Source: Methylobacterium symbioticum
GTDB lineage: Bacteria > Pseudomonadota > Alphaproteobacteria > Rhizobiales > Beijerinckiaceae
Reading direction: 5' to 3'
Assembly (NCBI RefSeq): GCF_902141845.1
Contig: NZ_CABFPH010000022.1
Location: 1-64,000, forward strand
DNA length: 64,000 bases
Positions 54,799-63,556 of the stretch are shown piece by piece. The position numbers were made by a program, and so were the translations under genes. The notes beneath the pieces were generated by a model. It did no database searches. It was not told where the DNA came from and worked only from the letters and a program-made list of their open reading frames with translations. The first letter of the stretch is position 1. The number at the start of each line of letters is the position of its first letter.

Positions 54799-56180
54799 TG
54801 GCCGTGAGCCTCAATCCGTCCGGTCCCGCCTCGATCCCGCTCGGGCCGCTCCGCGCCGGGCCGATCGCGCCCACCCTGCCACGGCCGCGCGCCCATGCCG
54901 CGATCCGGCGGCACCTCGCGCTGGCGCTCGGCCTCTCCGCGGTGCTGGTGGTCGGCGTCGGGGGCTGGGCGACGCTGACGCAGATCTCCGGCGCCGTGAT
55001 CGCGCCCGGCCAGCTCGTGGTCGAGTCCGAGGTCAAGAAGGTGCAGCACCCCACCGGCGGCGTCGTCGGCGAGTTGCGCGTTCACGAGGGCTCGCGGGTG
55101 CGGGCCGGCGAGATCCTGATCCGGCTCGACGAGACCCAGACCCGGGCCGGCCTCGACATCGTGCTCAAGGCCCTCGACGAACTCGCGGCGCGCCAGGCGC
55201 GCAACGAGGCCGAGCGGGACGGGGCGGCGGCGATCACCTTTCCCGGCGCGCTCCTGGCGCGGGCGGACAGCGACCGCACGGTGGCGGACCTGCTGGCCGG
55301 CGAGCGGCGGCTGTTCGCCGCCCGCGTGAGCGGGCGCGAGGGCCAGAAGGCGCAGCTGCGCGAGCGCGTGTCGCAGCTGCGCCAAGAGATCGCCGGCCTC
55401 GGCGAGCAGGTGGCCGCCAAGGGGCGCGAGATCGCGTTGATCGGCACCGAACTCACCGGCGTCCGCGAGCTCTACGGCAAGAACCTCGTGCCCTACGCGC
55501 GGGTGACAGCTTTGGAGCGCGACGCGGCCCGCCTGGAGGGCGAGCGCGGCCAGCTCACCGCCTCGATCGCCTCCGCGCGGGGCAAGATCACCGAGACCGA
55601 GTTGCAGATCCTGCAGATCGACGGGGACATGCGCACCGAGGTGGGCAAGGACCTCGCCGAGGTTCGCGGCAAGTGGTCGGAGCTGGTCGAGAAGCGCGTC
55701 GCCGCCGAGGACCAGCTCAAGCGCGTCGACCTGCGGGCCCCGCAGGACGGGACCGTGCACCAGCTCACCGTGCATACGATCGGCGGCCTCGTGATCCCGA
55801 GCGAGCCGGCGATGCTGATCGTGCCGAGCGCGGACCAGCTCGCCGTCGAGGTGAAGATCCGGCCGCAGGACATCGACAGCGTCCGCGTCGAGCAGCCGGC
55901 CATGCTGCGCTTCTCCGCCTTCAACCAGCGCACGACGCCGGAGATCGAGGGACAGGTGTCGCGCGTCTCCGCCGACGTGAGCCAGGACCCGAAGACCGGG
56001 GCGACCTACTACATCGCGCGCATCCAGGTTCCGGAGGCACAGAAGGAGCGCTTAGGGGGCCTGCGCCTCGTGCCGGGCATGCCGGTGGAGGCATTCCTCC
56101 AGCTCGGCGAACGCTCGGTGCTGAGCTACCTCACGAAGCCCCTCACCGATCAGGTCGCGAAGGCCTGGCGGGAACGGTGA
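54798..56180 (+). CDS. Type I secretion membrane-fusion protein (HlyD/PrtE family)
   Basis: 460 residues. A short cytosolic N-terminus and one membrane helix (about 35-58, LALALGLSAVLVVGVGGWATL) precede the lipoyl half-motif GAVIAPGQLVVESEVKKVQHPTGGVVGELRVHEGSRVRAGEILIRLD. A long coiled-coil hairpin (about 125-285) follows, then the second lipoyl half LRAPQDGTVHQLTVHTIGGLVIPSEPAMLIVP and the beta-barrel region. It bridges the ABC pump to an outer-membrane TolC-type channel, which is not encoded in this window. The start overlaps the stop of the ABC gene. Confidence 0.95.
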   Translation: MAVSLNPSGPASIPLGPLRAGPIAPTLPRPRAHAAIRRHLALALGLSAVLVVGVGGWATLTQISGAVIAPGQLVVESEVKKVQHPTGGVVGELRVHEGSRVRAGEILIRLDETQTRAGLDIVLKALDELAARQARNEAERDGAAAITFPGALLARADSDRTVADLLAGERRLFAARVSGREGQKAQLRERVSQLRQEIAGLGEQVAAKGREIALIGTELTGVRELYGKNLVPYARVTALERDAARLEGERGQLTASIASARGKITETELQILQIDGDMRTEVGKDLAEVRGKWSELVEKRVAAEDQLKRVDLRAPQDGTVHQLTVHTIGGLVIPSEPAMLIVPSADQLAVEVKIRPQDIDSVRVEQPAMLRFSAFNQRTTPEIEGQVSRVSADVSQDPKTGATYYIARIQVPEAQKERLGGLRLVPGMPVEAFLQLGERSVLSYLTKPLTDQVAKAWRER

Positions 56181-56299
56181 TGCGACGCGCTCGGCCGGTG
56201 CATCTGCGCCACCGGTCGGTGCCGGTCGATGGCTTCGGATACTTGGTCCGACAGGCTCCTGTGCCGAACCCCGAGGCCGGTTCGCGCGGGCGCGTTCCA

Positions 56300-56414
56300 G
56301 AGCGCTCTCAAGCCGACGTGGATGCCGGATCGGCGAACCCGTCCCGAGAGCGATCTCCGCCGAAGGACATGCCGCTTCGATAGAAAAGTCCCATCAAAAG
56401 AATGACTTGGAGCA
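56300..56414 (+). repeat. Two tandem copies of a dispersed intergenic repeat
   Basis: Copy 1 (56300-56335) reads GAGCGCTCTCAAGCCGACGT followed by GGATGCCGGATCGGCG. Copy 2 (56347-56414) is more diverged: GCCGAAGGACATGCCGCTTCG, then AAAAG...ATCAAAAGAATGACTTGGAGC. Each has an internal GCCGA/TCGGC-type stem. They lie between the fusion-protein gene and the small regulator, and resemble the copy at 57236. Confidence 0.6.
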
Positions 56415-56432
56415 AAATCGAAGACAATACGG

Positions 56433-56756
56433 TCAGGAACGGCCGGTCCTGCCCTCGGCCGCGCACGCCTCCACGAAGGCCAGGCAGCGGCTGCGTGCGG
56501 CAGGATCATCGATCCGGATGAAGGCCTGCAGCAGCGTGGAGGCTTCGAGCAAGGTCGCCGATTCCTCATCCCGAGGCCTTACCCCCTTCCGCCCATCGAG
56601 GAGGGCCGTGGTCACGCCGAGAGCGGCGGCGAGTTCGTCCAGCGTGGCCTGCGCGGCGGGCGGCAGCGCCAGCGCCGCCCGCCCGTCCTTGAACGGAATG
56701 GCCGAATCGGTCTCACGGACACTGTTCGGGCGGCTCAGATCGAAATGGGACATCAT
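56433..56756 (-). CDS. Small regulator-like protein, XRE-type C-terminal tail
   Basis: 107 residues (MMSHFDLSRPN...). GGGGAACA precedes the double ATG at 56756/56753. The centre (LPPAAQATLDELAAALGVTTALLDG) could be a minimal helix-turn-helix. The end (TLLEASTLLQAFIRIDDPAARSRCLAFVEAC) resembles the C-terminal tail of Rhizobiales XRE regulators (LLRAFxRIxDPxxRRRxLxLVEA). It is convergent with the type I secretion genes, and a role in controlling them is possible but unproven. Confidence 0.65.
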   Translation of the reverse strand: MMSHFDLSRPNSVRETDSAIPFKDGRAALALPPAAQATLDELAAALGVTTALLDGRKGVRPRDEESATLLEASTLLQAFIRIDDPAARSRCLAFVEACAAEGRTGRS

Positions 56757-57498
56757 TGTTCCCCGTTGGGGCTGTTCTCGGTGGTGGACGCGTGACGTGC
56801 GCCCATCCTGCAAAGACGGTACGACCCGGCCAGTTGGATTGCATGCAAATGTGTTAGGAAGCAAGGCCAAGATGACAGAGATGTGATCCCTCCATCGCGA
56901 TGCCGGCTATATGGCTTCTTTCAGACGCTTACATTGGAACGATGCGCGCTCGTCGATTAACCATGCGAGATCGAAGTCGACTCAGGCCTCCCCAAATCAA
57001 ATTAGTTCGACTTTTTGAAGATGACCGATCTTCGATCTGTCTGGTGCGCGATCATTCGCGCCAATATTTATTGATGGATCTCTGTATTCGCTGTCCCATT
57101 TCAGAAAAATAACGGTCGTTCGGTCGGGCAGAGGTCGTTCCACGAAGGGGTGGCGCATGCGTCGCGGTTCTCGGGATCAGACCGAGAGTGACCGCGACCC
57201 GTGCCGTGTTCGCCGACGATCTGGTGCCCTCGCTCGAGCGCTCTTGAGCCGAAGTGGATGCCGGTTCGGCGCAAGAGAGCGCGTCACAACAACGGCTTGG
57301 AGCCGTGCCCCGTCGCAACGCGATCGGGCGCGGCTCCAAGTCGCCGCAACGGGCACGCGACACGCAAGGAGAACTGCTGGCGTCTGCGGCGCGAGATCAG
57401 AATACTATATCGATCCGATCTGACGGTCTCGTCGATTTCGAGTTGTGGTCGAGCGGTAGATAGCCGAGTCATTCGCACCTGCCTGCCGAAGCAAGAGA
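56757..57498. other. Repeat-bearing intergenic region
   Basis: About 740 bases with lower GC in parts (56890-57120, 57390-57500) and no gene I can support. The frame 56900-57112 (+, 70 residues) lacks a ribosome binding site and family features. It contains the dispersed repeat at 57236-57304. Confidence 0.5.
57236..57304 (+). repeat. Dispersed intergenic repeat, third copy
   Basis: GAGCGCTCTTGAGCCGAAGT followed by GGATGCCGGTTCGGCG, then CAAGAGAGCGCGTCACAACAACGGCTTGGAGC. It matches the 56300 copy at most positions and keeps a GCCGAA/TTCGGC stem. The downstream GGCTTGGAGC block matches the end of copy 2 (GACTTGGAGC). Confidence 0.6.
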
Positions 57499-57747
57499 CT
57501 ATCCGAACATCTCGACTTCGACTTGGCGCTTTCCTCGCCACGTCACCGAGCAGCGACGCGGTGCGAAATCAGGGGCTGCTGACAGGATGAACCGATCGGG
57601 CAGGTCCCGGGCCAGGTTTGTCGTGACGCAAGCCTGGCGATTTCCGATGAAAGCCACCTTGCACTCATAGGATCGCGGCCAATTCTCCAATATGATCTGC
57701 GCATCGACCTGGGCTGTGCCAAGATCTTGCGTGCCGGCATCTTGCAT
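57499..57747 (-). CDS. Small PilZ-like domain protein with degenerate c-di-GMP motifs
   Basis: 82 residues from ATG 57747, with GAGGG 8 nt upstream; a GTG at 57762 would add five residues. The beta-rich pattern AQIILENWPRSYECKVAFIGNRQACVTTNLARDLPDRFILSAAP, then RRCSVTWRGKRQVEVEMF, matches the stand-alone PilZ domains common in Rhizobiales (xAxI...C.V...S..GA.V......LPDRFxL...........C.V.WR....GV.F). The N-terminal RxxxR is absent, and the D/NxSxxG segment is replaced by IGNRQA, so direct c-di-GMP binding is doubtful. Monocistronic. It could also be a decaying paralogue. Confidence 0.65.
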   Translation of the reverse strand: MQDAGTQDLGTAQVDAQIILENWPRSYECKVAFIGNRQACVTTNLARDLPDRFILSAAPDFAPRRCSVTWRGKRQVEVEMFG

Positions 57748-58045
57748 ATCCACCGCCCTCACGACCCTTCTGGATGAGTTGGCAACGTGCTTGTCTACAA
57801 GATACGCTTGGCACTGAATAATCGTAGGCCGCCTTTCTCAAATGACATTTCCAGGGCTGGGAGGAGAGGCGCGTTTTGAAAACATCCCGGTGCGTTTTGC
57901 CGGATCGGGTCTTCCAGACGACCGATGCACCGGCATGACCGATGAGCCTGCCGGCTCCTGGGCTCGTACGATTGCCGCGGATCCACGGACACGCAAGATC
58001 CGGCTCCAAGCTCTTGTTTCGACGCGCTCTCCGCCGATGGCCCTC

Positions 58046-59914
58046 TCATGGGCCTGATGACGCGGCGCTGCCCTTCGGTCGATCGTTGAGGAACTCAGCG
58101 ATCGCCGCGGCGAAGCGCTCGCCATAGGCCTCGCGCTTGCGCTCACCGACGCCATGGATGGCACGCAGGGCCCAGAGGTCGACGGGCTTCTGGCGTGCCA
58201 TCTCGACCAGGGTCCGGTCGGGAAAGACCATGAAGGCGGCGATGCCCTCGGCCCTGGCGATCGTCGCGCGCAGGCCCCTGAGATGCTGAAACAGGGCCTC
58301 GTCGGCCTCCGAGAGGGCGAGCGCCTCGTCGTCGCGGGCGGCCGGGCTCCGGCGGCGCTCGCGGGTCTCGGGTCGCGGCTCGGGGTCCGGCCGGAGCTGG
58401 ATCGGCTCGCGTCCAAACAGGATCGCTTCGCCCTTCTCGGTCATCGAGAGGCCGCCATAGCCGTCGGTGTTCTCGGCGACCGCCCCGGCCGCGAAGAGCT
58501 GGCGCAGGATGGCGCGCCAGGCCGCCACCGGCTTGTCTGCGCCGACCCCGAAGGTCTTGAGCTGGCCGTGGCCATTGCGGCGGATCTGCTCGCTCTCCTT
58601 TCCGTGGACCACGTCGCAGATATAGGCGGCGCCGAAGCGCTGCCCGGTCCGGACGATGGCGGACAGGACCTTCTGGGCGGAGACGGTGCCGTCGACCAGC
58701 TGGACGCCGCCGCGGCAGAGGTCGCAGCGGCCGCAGGGCGCGCTCGCCTCGCCGAAATAGGCGAGCAGCGATTGCCGCCGACAGGTCGCGCCCTCGCAGA
58801 GCGCGATCATCGCCTCGAGCTTGCGCCGCTCGACGCGGCGACGGTCGTCGCCGACGTCCTTCTCGTCGATCTGCCGGCGGCGCAGCGCCATGTCGTCGAG
58901 GCCGTAGAGGGTGAGCGTGTCAGCGGGCAGCCCGTCGCGGCCGGCGCGGCCGATCTCCTGATAATAGCCCTCGATGTTGTTCGGCATGTCGGCGTGGCAG
59001 ACGAAGCGCACGTCCGGCTTGTTGATGCCCATGCCGAAGGCGATGGTCGCGGCCATCACCACCCCGTCCTCCTGCAGGAAGGTGTCCTGGTTCTTCATCC
59101 GCGTGCCCTGGTCGAGGCCCGCATGGTAGGGGAGGGCGTTGAAGCCGTCGTTGCGCAGGGTCTCGGCGAGCTGCTCGGTGCGCTTGCGCGACGAGCAGTA
59201 GATGATTCCGCTCTCCGAGCGCCGATGCCGCAGGAAGCGCTCGATCTGGCGCGTGGGGTTGTCCTTCGGCGCGAAGGTCAGACGGATATTCGGCCGGTCG
59301 AACGAGTGGACGAAGATCTGCGGGGCGCGGCCCGCCGGAAACAGGCGCTCGGCGATCTCGGCCCGCGTCGCGGCATCCGCGGTGGCGGTCAGAGCCAGGA
59401 CCTGCACGTTGCCGAGGGCGTCGCGGGCTCGGGCGATCTCGCGGTATTCCGGCCGGAAGTCGTGCCCCCACTGCGAGACGCAATGCGCCTCGTCGACCGC
59501 GAGCCGGCGCACCCCGGACCCGCGCAGAGCCTCCATGCAGCCCTCCATCAGGAGACGCTCGGGCGAGACGAAGAGCAGGCGCAACGCGCCGGACCGGATC
59601 CTGCGCCAGGTCTCGCGGGATTCCGTCTCGGCCACCGTCGAGTTCAGGGTCGCGGCCGGGATGCCGAAGGCGCGCATCTGCTGCACCTGATCGTGCATCA
59701 GGGCGATGAGCGGTGAGACCACCACCGTGAGCCCATCCTCGACGAGGGCGGGCAACTGGTAGGTCATCGACTTGCCCGAGCCGGTCGGCATCACGGCGAA
59801 CACGTCGGTTCCGTCGAGCACGGCACCGATCACCTCGTCCTGGCCGGGGCGGAAATCGTCGTAGCCGAAGGTCTTTCGAAGCGCGGCGCGAGCCTCGTCG
59901 AGGCGGCTTGTCAT
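58046..59914 (-). CDS. recQ: ATP-dependent DNA helicase RecQ
   Basis: 622 residues. RecQ is a 3'-to-5' helicase in recombination and stalled-fork repair. Motifs present: [14 protein letters not shown], Walker [36 protein letters not shown] box in [84 protein letters not shown], zinc-binding Cys in [17 protein letters not shown] and [10 protein letters not shown] region and a C-terminal HRDC domain ([17 protein letters not shown]...[11 protein letters not shown]). ATG 59914 gives the standard N-terminus; the upstream extension to 60133 is not homologous. Confidence 0.96.
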   Translation of the reverse strand: MTSRLDEARAALRKTFGYDDFRPGQDEVIGAVLDGTDVFAVMPTGSGKSMTYQLPALVEDGLTVVVSPLIALMHDQVQQMRAFGIPAATLNSTVAETESRETWRRIRSGALRLLFVSPERLLMEGCMEALRGSGVRRLAVDEAHCVSQWGHDFRPEYREIARARDALGNVQVLALTATADAATRAEIAERLFPAGRAPQIFVHSFDRPNIRLTFAPKDNPTRQIERFLRHRRSESGIIYCSSRKRTEQLAETLRNDGFNALPYHAGLDQGTRMKNQDTFLQEDGVVMAATIAFGMGINKPDVRFVCHADMPNNIEGYYQEIGRAGRDGLPADTLTLYGLDDMALRRRQIDEKDVGDDRRRVERRKLEAMIALCEGATCRRQSLLAYFGEASAPCGRCDLCRGGVQLVDGTVSAQKVLSAIVRTGQRFGAAYICDVVHGKESEQIRRNGHGQLKTFGVGADKPVAAWRAILRQLFAAGAVAENTDGYGGLSMTEKGEAILFGREPIQLRPDPEPRPETRERRRSPAARDDEALALSEADEALFQHLRGLRATIARAEGIAAFMVFPDRTLVEMARQKPVDLWALRAIHGVGERKREAYGERFAAAIAEFLNDRPKGSAASSGP

Positions 59915-60269
59915 GCAGGGTCCGAGGGCTCGAAACTGGGATTGAACGGCTCGACCGCTTGCGCGGCCCTTGGCTGTGTCCACCCTAGCGCGAGCACAGG
60001 CGGCTTGCAGCCACGGACATCGAGAGCGAGGCGACCGGCGCGTCGAGCGCATGGGCCGCTGCGGCGCGCCACGACACGGCCGAGGCGTTGCGTAGGGCAC
60101 GTGCCGCCGCACGGCAACGGCTCGAAGCGTCACGCCCGTCGTGACGCGCAGCCGGCCAATCCCGGACCTGATCGCGCCTCACCGAGACCGGCGCCCAGCA
60201 GCGGGCACGGCCTGCTTCGGCGCGTCCGTCGCCTCGACGCGAGACCGGCTGTGCCTCATGCCCACTGAA
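59915..60269. other. Intergenic region between LysE-family gene and recQ
   Basis: 355 GC-rich bases. Open frames on both strands are Arg/Ala/Pro-rich and look like shadows. I see no gene or RNA. The recQ promoter must lie here, or transcription reads through from the LysE-family gene. Confidence 0.5.
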
Positions 60270-60896
60270 TCAGCGGGCTGCGACCGCGAAGGCCGCACCC
60301 GCCATCACGGCGCCGGAGCCGCGGTTGACGGCGCGCCGAGCCCGGGTGGAAACGAACAGGCGCCGCGCCCGCGCAGCGGCGAGCGCATAGGCGCCGAGCG
60401 TCGTGCCCAGCACGGTCACGATGATGGCCGCGATCTCGGCCATGCCCAGCGCGCCGAGATGTTCGAGATCGACCACGGTCGGCAGCAGCGCCAGGAAGAA
60501 CAGCACGACCTTCGGGTTGCCGAGGGTCAGAGCCAAGCCGCCGACGAACAGGCGCAGCCGCCCCCCGCCACGCGCGGACTCGACCGATAGGGGCTCGACC
60601 GACATGGGCTCAACCGGCGCGGTCCAGGCGCGCCACGCCAGGTAGAGGAGATAGGCCGCCCCGAGGTAGCGGAGCGCGATGAACAGGGCGGCGAAGCTCT
60701 GCGCAAGCACCGCGAAGCCGGTCGCGGCGATGGAGAACCAGACGAGGTCGCCGACGAGGAAGCCCAGGATGAAAGCCGGCATGCCTCCGGGACCGCGCGC
60801 CAGGACGCGGGCGACAAGTGCGATCACGCCTGGGCCCGGGGTGGCGACGGCGACGGCGTAGACGGCGGCGAACAGGGCGAGGCTCGACAGGGGCAT
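60270..60896 (-). CDS. LysE/RhtB-family amino-acid exporter
   Basis: 208 residues with about five or six membrane helices. The family signature lies at the N-terminus: LFAAVYAVAVATPGPGVIALVARVLARGPGGMPAFILGFLVGDLVWFSIAATGFAVLA, followed by YLGAAYLLYLAWRAW and GGLALTLGNPKVVLFFLALLP. Such proteins export lysine, homoserine, threonine or related amino acids; the substrate cannot be read from sequence. The ATG at 60896 lies 7 nt past the recF stop, so it may be transcribed with recF. Confidence 0.92.
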   Translation of the reverse strand: MPLSSLALFAAVYAVAVATPGPGVIALVARVLARGPGGMPAFILGFLVGDLVWFSIAATGFAVLAQSFAALFIALRYLGAAYLLYLAWRAWTAPVEPMSVEPLSVESARGGGRLRLFVGGLALTLGNPKVVLFFLALLPTVVDLEHLGALGMAEIAAIIVTVLGTTLGAYALAAARARRLFVSTRARRAVNRGSGAVMAGAAFAVAAR

Positions 60897-60903
60897 CACG
60901 GCA

Positions 60904-62058
60904 TCAGGCTTCGGACGGCACCACGTGTCCGTCGGCGACCCGTACCACATCGGCGCGGCCTTCGAGCTCCATGAACAAAGCGGGGTCGGCCCCCGTCATC
61001 CAGACTTGGCCGGCCAGGGCTTCGAGCGCGTCGAACAGGCCGGCGCGGCGGCGCGGATCGAGATGGGCGGCGACCTCGTCGAGGAGGATGAGCGGCGCGA
61101 TCCCGCTCATCGCCTGGACGAGCCGCGCATGGGCGAGGACGAGGCCGATCAGGAGCGCCTTCTGCTCGCCGGTCGAGGCGGTCGCCGCCGGCACGTCCTT
61201 CGGACCGTGGCGCACCACGAGATCCGTCGATTGCGGGCCGATCAGGGTGCGTCCGGCGGTGCGGTCGCGGGGGCGGCCTCGGGCGAGGGCGAGGCGGAAG
61301 CGGTCCTCCGCCTCGACCGCCGGCCAGACCGCGACGAGGTCGTCGAGGTCGCCTTCGAGGCGTATGCTGGCCCAGGGGAAGGGCTGAGTGTCGTCGCGGC
61401 TCTCGGCGATCAGCCGATCGAGGCGCTCCACGGTCTCGCGGCGGGCGAGCGCCACGGCGACGCCGAGTTCCGCCACCTCGCGCTCCACGGCATCGAGCCA
61501 TTGTCCGTCGTTCGGTCGCTCCTCTAGGATGCGGTTGCGCGAGCGCAAGGCCCGTTCCAGCGCCGAGACCCGGGCGCCGTGCGCGGCATCGACGGCGAGG
61601 ACGAGCCGGTCGAGGAAGCGGCGCCGGTCGCCCGCGGGCCCGCGGAACAGGCCGTCGAGATCGGGCGTCAGCCAGACCACGCGCAGGAACTCGGCGAAGG
61701 CGACGGGGGAGGGGACGTTGCCGCCATCCACCCGGCAGAGGCGGCTCGCCCGGCCGTCATAGCCCGGCGGTTCGATGCCGGTGCCGAGCCGGTGCTCGTC
61801 GCCGTCGCGGGCCAGCGTCGCCGAGACGGCGAAGCCCCCGGGCCCGCCCGCGCGCGCCATGGTGAGGAGATCCGCCCGGCGCAGGCCGCGGCCCGGCGAG
61901 AACAGCGAGATCGCCTCGAGCAGGTTGGTCTTGCCCGCGCCGTTCTCGCCGACGAGCGCCACGAAGCGGCGCCCCAGCGCGAGGTCGAGATCGGCATGGT
62001 TGCGGAAGTCGCGGGCGATCAGGCGGGTGAGACGCTGGGCGCCCTCGAATGGCTCCAT
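60904..62058 (-). CDS. recF: DNA replication/repair protein RecF
   Basis: 384 residues. RecF is an SMC-like ATPase that helps load RecA at gapped DNA. Motifs: RLIARDFRNHADLDLALGRRFVALVGENGAGKTNLLEAISLFSPGRGLR (Walker A), PDLDGLFRGPAGDRRRFLDRLVLAVDAAHG, GPQSTDLVV, STGEQKALLIGLVLAHARLV (signature) and LILLDEVAAHLDPRRR (Walker B). ATG 62058 (MEPFEGAQRLTRL) is preferred over the upstream 62106. It lies downstream of dnaN on the same strand, the conserved dnaA-dnaN-recF order, here loosened by gaps of 221 and 158 nt. Confidence 0.95.
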   Translation of the reverse strand: MEPFEGAQRLTRLIARDFRNHADLDLALGRRFVALVGENGAGKTNLLEAISLFSPGRGLRRADLLTMARAGGPGGFAVSATLARDGDEHRLGTGIEPPGYDGRASRLCRVDGGNVPSPVAFAEFLRVVWLTPDLDGLFRGPAGDRRRFLDRLVLAVDAAHGARVSALERALRSRNRILEERPNDGQWLDAVEREVAELGVAVALARRETVERLDRLIAESRDDTQPFPWASIRLEGDLDDLVAVWPAVEAEDRFRLALARGRPRDRTAGRTLIGPQSTDLVVRHGPKDVPAATASTGEQKALLIGLVLAHARLVQAMSGIAPLILLDEVAAHLDPRRRAGLFDALEALAGQVWMTGADPALFMELEGRADVVRVADGHVVPSEA

Positions 62059-62279
62059 GCCGATATCCGTCCCGAGCCCGTCCCGTGATCTGCGAAGAGG
62101 AGGCAAGGCGCCGCCGGCACCCGCTGCGAACCCGTCCTTACCAGGGTTTGCACCGGGATGGAGAGGGGGATCTCAGCAGGCGGCGAGGTGCCGGATCCGC
62201 AGATGGGGATCGACGAGGGCGACGGCGAGCGTGTTCGCGCTGCCGGGGGCGGCGTGACGCAGGGCCTCGGCCGGGCCGT

Positions 62280-63398
62280 TCACACCCGCATCGGCATCAG
62301 CACGTAGAGGGCCGGCGCGCCCTCGCGGTCCTGGATCAGGGTCGGCGAGCCGGGATCGGCGAGCTTGAACAGGGCGGTGTCGCCCTCGAGCTGGCTCGTG
62401 ATGTCGAGGAGGTAGCGGGCGTTGAAGCCGATATCGAGGCCGGCCGCCTCGTAGTCGACGTCGAGCTCCTCCGTGGCGCTGCCGGAATCCGGGTTGTTCA
62501 CCGAGAGGGCGAGGCGCCCTTCCGAGAGCCCGAGCTTCACCGCGCGGCCGCGCTCCGACGAGATCGTGGAGACGCGGTCGACGGCCCGGGCGAAGGCCTC
62601 GCGCTCGACCGTCAGGCGCTTGTCGTTCCCGGTCGGGATGACGCGCTGGTAATCGGGGAAGGTGCCGTCGATCAGCTTCGAGATCAGGGTGACGCCGCCG
62701 GCGAAGCGCAGGCGGATCTTGGCGGGCGAGAGATCGATCTCGACGCTCTCGCCGCCGTCGTCCACGAGCTTCTGGATCTCGGCCACGGCCTTGCGGGGCA
62801 CGATGATGCCGGGCATGCCGGCGCTCCCGTCCGGCGCGTCCAGCTCGACCCGGGCGAGGCGGTGGCCGTCGGTGGCGACCGCGCGCATCTTCAGGGCGCC
62901 CTCGGCCTCCAGCGTGTGCAGGTAGATGCCGTTGAGGTAGTAGCGCGTCTCCTCCGTCGAGATCGCGAACTGGGTCTTGTCGATCAGCCGCTTCAGGTCG
63001 GCCGAGGCGATCGAGAAGGTATGGGGCAACTCGCCCGCGGCGAGATCGGGGAAGTCGCCCTCGGGCAGGGCGCCGAGCGCGAAGCGCGAGCGGCCGGAAC
63101 GGATCGTCATCTGGCCCGCCTCGCCCGTCTCCAGCGAGACCTGGGCGCCCTCGGGAAGCTTGCGCACGATGTCGTAGATGACGTGGGCCGGCACGGTGGT
63201 GGCGCCCGGATCGGCGATGTCCGCCGGAACCGTCTCGGTCACCTCGATATCGAGGTCGGTCGCCCGCAGCTGCAGGCCGCCGGATTCCGCGCGCAGCAGC
63301 ACGTTCGACAGGATCGGGATGGTGTTGCGCCGCTCGACGACGCGGTGCACGTGGCCGAGCGACCGAAGAAGGGCCGCGCGCTCGACAGTGACTCTCAT
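62280..63398 (-). CDS. dnaN: DNA polymerase III sliding clamp, beta subunit
   Basis: 372 residues. The ring-shaped clamp tethers Pol III and binds many partners. Visible features: MRVTVERAALLRSLGHVHRVVERRNTIPILSNVLL, ATDLDIEVTETV, RFALGALPEGDFPDL, YYLNGIYLHTLEAEGALKMRAVATDGHRLARVEL, IVPRKAVAEIQKLVDD, FPDYQRVIPTGNDKRL, GFNARYLLDIT and the C-terminal YVLMPMRV. The start at 63398 gives the canonical N-terminus; the ORF upstream to 63518 is not homologous. Downstream of dnaA, with a strong hairpin between them. Confidence 0.97.
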   Translation of the reverse strand: MRVTVERAALLRSLGHVHRVVERRNTIPILSNVLLRAESGGLQLRATDLDIEVTETVPADIADPGATTVPAHVIYDIVRKLPEGAQVSLETGEAGQMTIRSGRSRFALGALPEGDFPDLAAGELPHTFSIASADLKRLIDKTQFAISTEETRYYLNGIYLHTLEAEGALKMRAVATDGHRLARVELDAPDGSAGMPGIIVPRKAVAEIQKLVDDGGESVEIDLSPAKIRLRFAGGVTLISKLIDGTFPDYQRVIPTGNDKRLTVEREAFARAVDRVSTISSERGRAVKLGLSEGRLALSVNNPDSGSATEELDVDYEAAGLDIGFNARYLLDITSQLEGDTALFKLADPGSPTLIQDREGAPALYVLMPMRV

Positions 63399-63504
63399 CG
63401 CAGGACTCTGGTGCTGATGCGCCGCCGCGGCCGGCAGCGGGACTGAATTGGCCGGCCAACTTGGCGAAGGGGCGGGGCGAAGGCAAGGGCGGCCCGAGCC
63501 TGGG

Positions 63505-63534
63505 CCGGGGGCGCCCACAGGCGTGCGCCCCCGG
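63505..63534 (-). terminator. Hairpin between dnaA and dnaN
   Basis: CCGGGGGCGC and GCGCCCCCGG form a perfect 10-bp stem with a 10-nt loop, 23 nt downstream of the dnaA stop. It lacks a U-tract. It may terminate or attenuate dnaA transcription before dnaN. Confidence 0.45.
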
Positions 63535-63556
63535 ATCCGCCCATCCCCGGCCCGTC

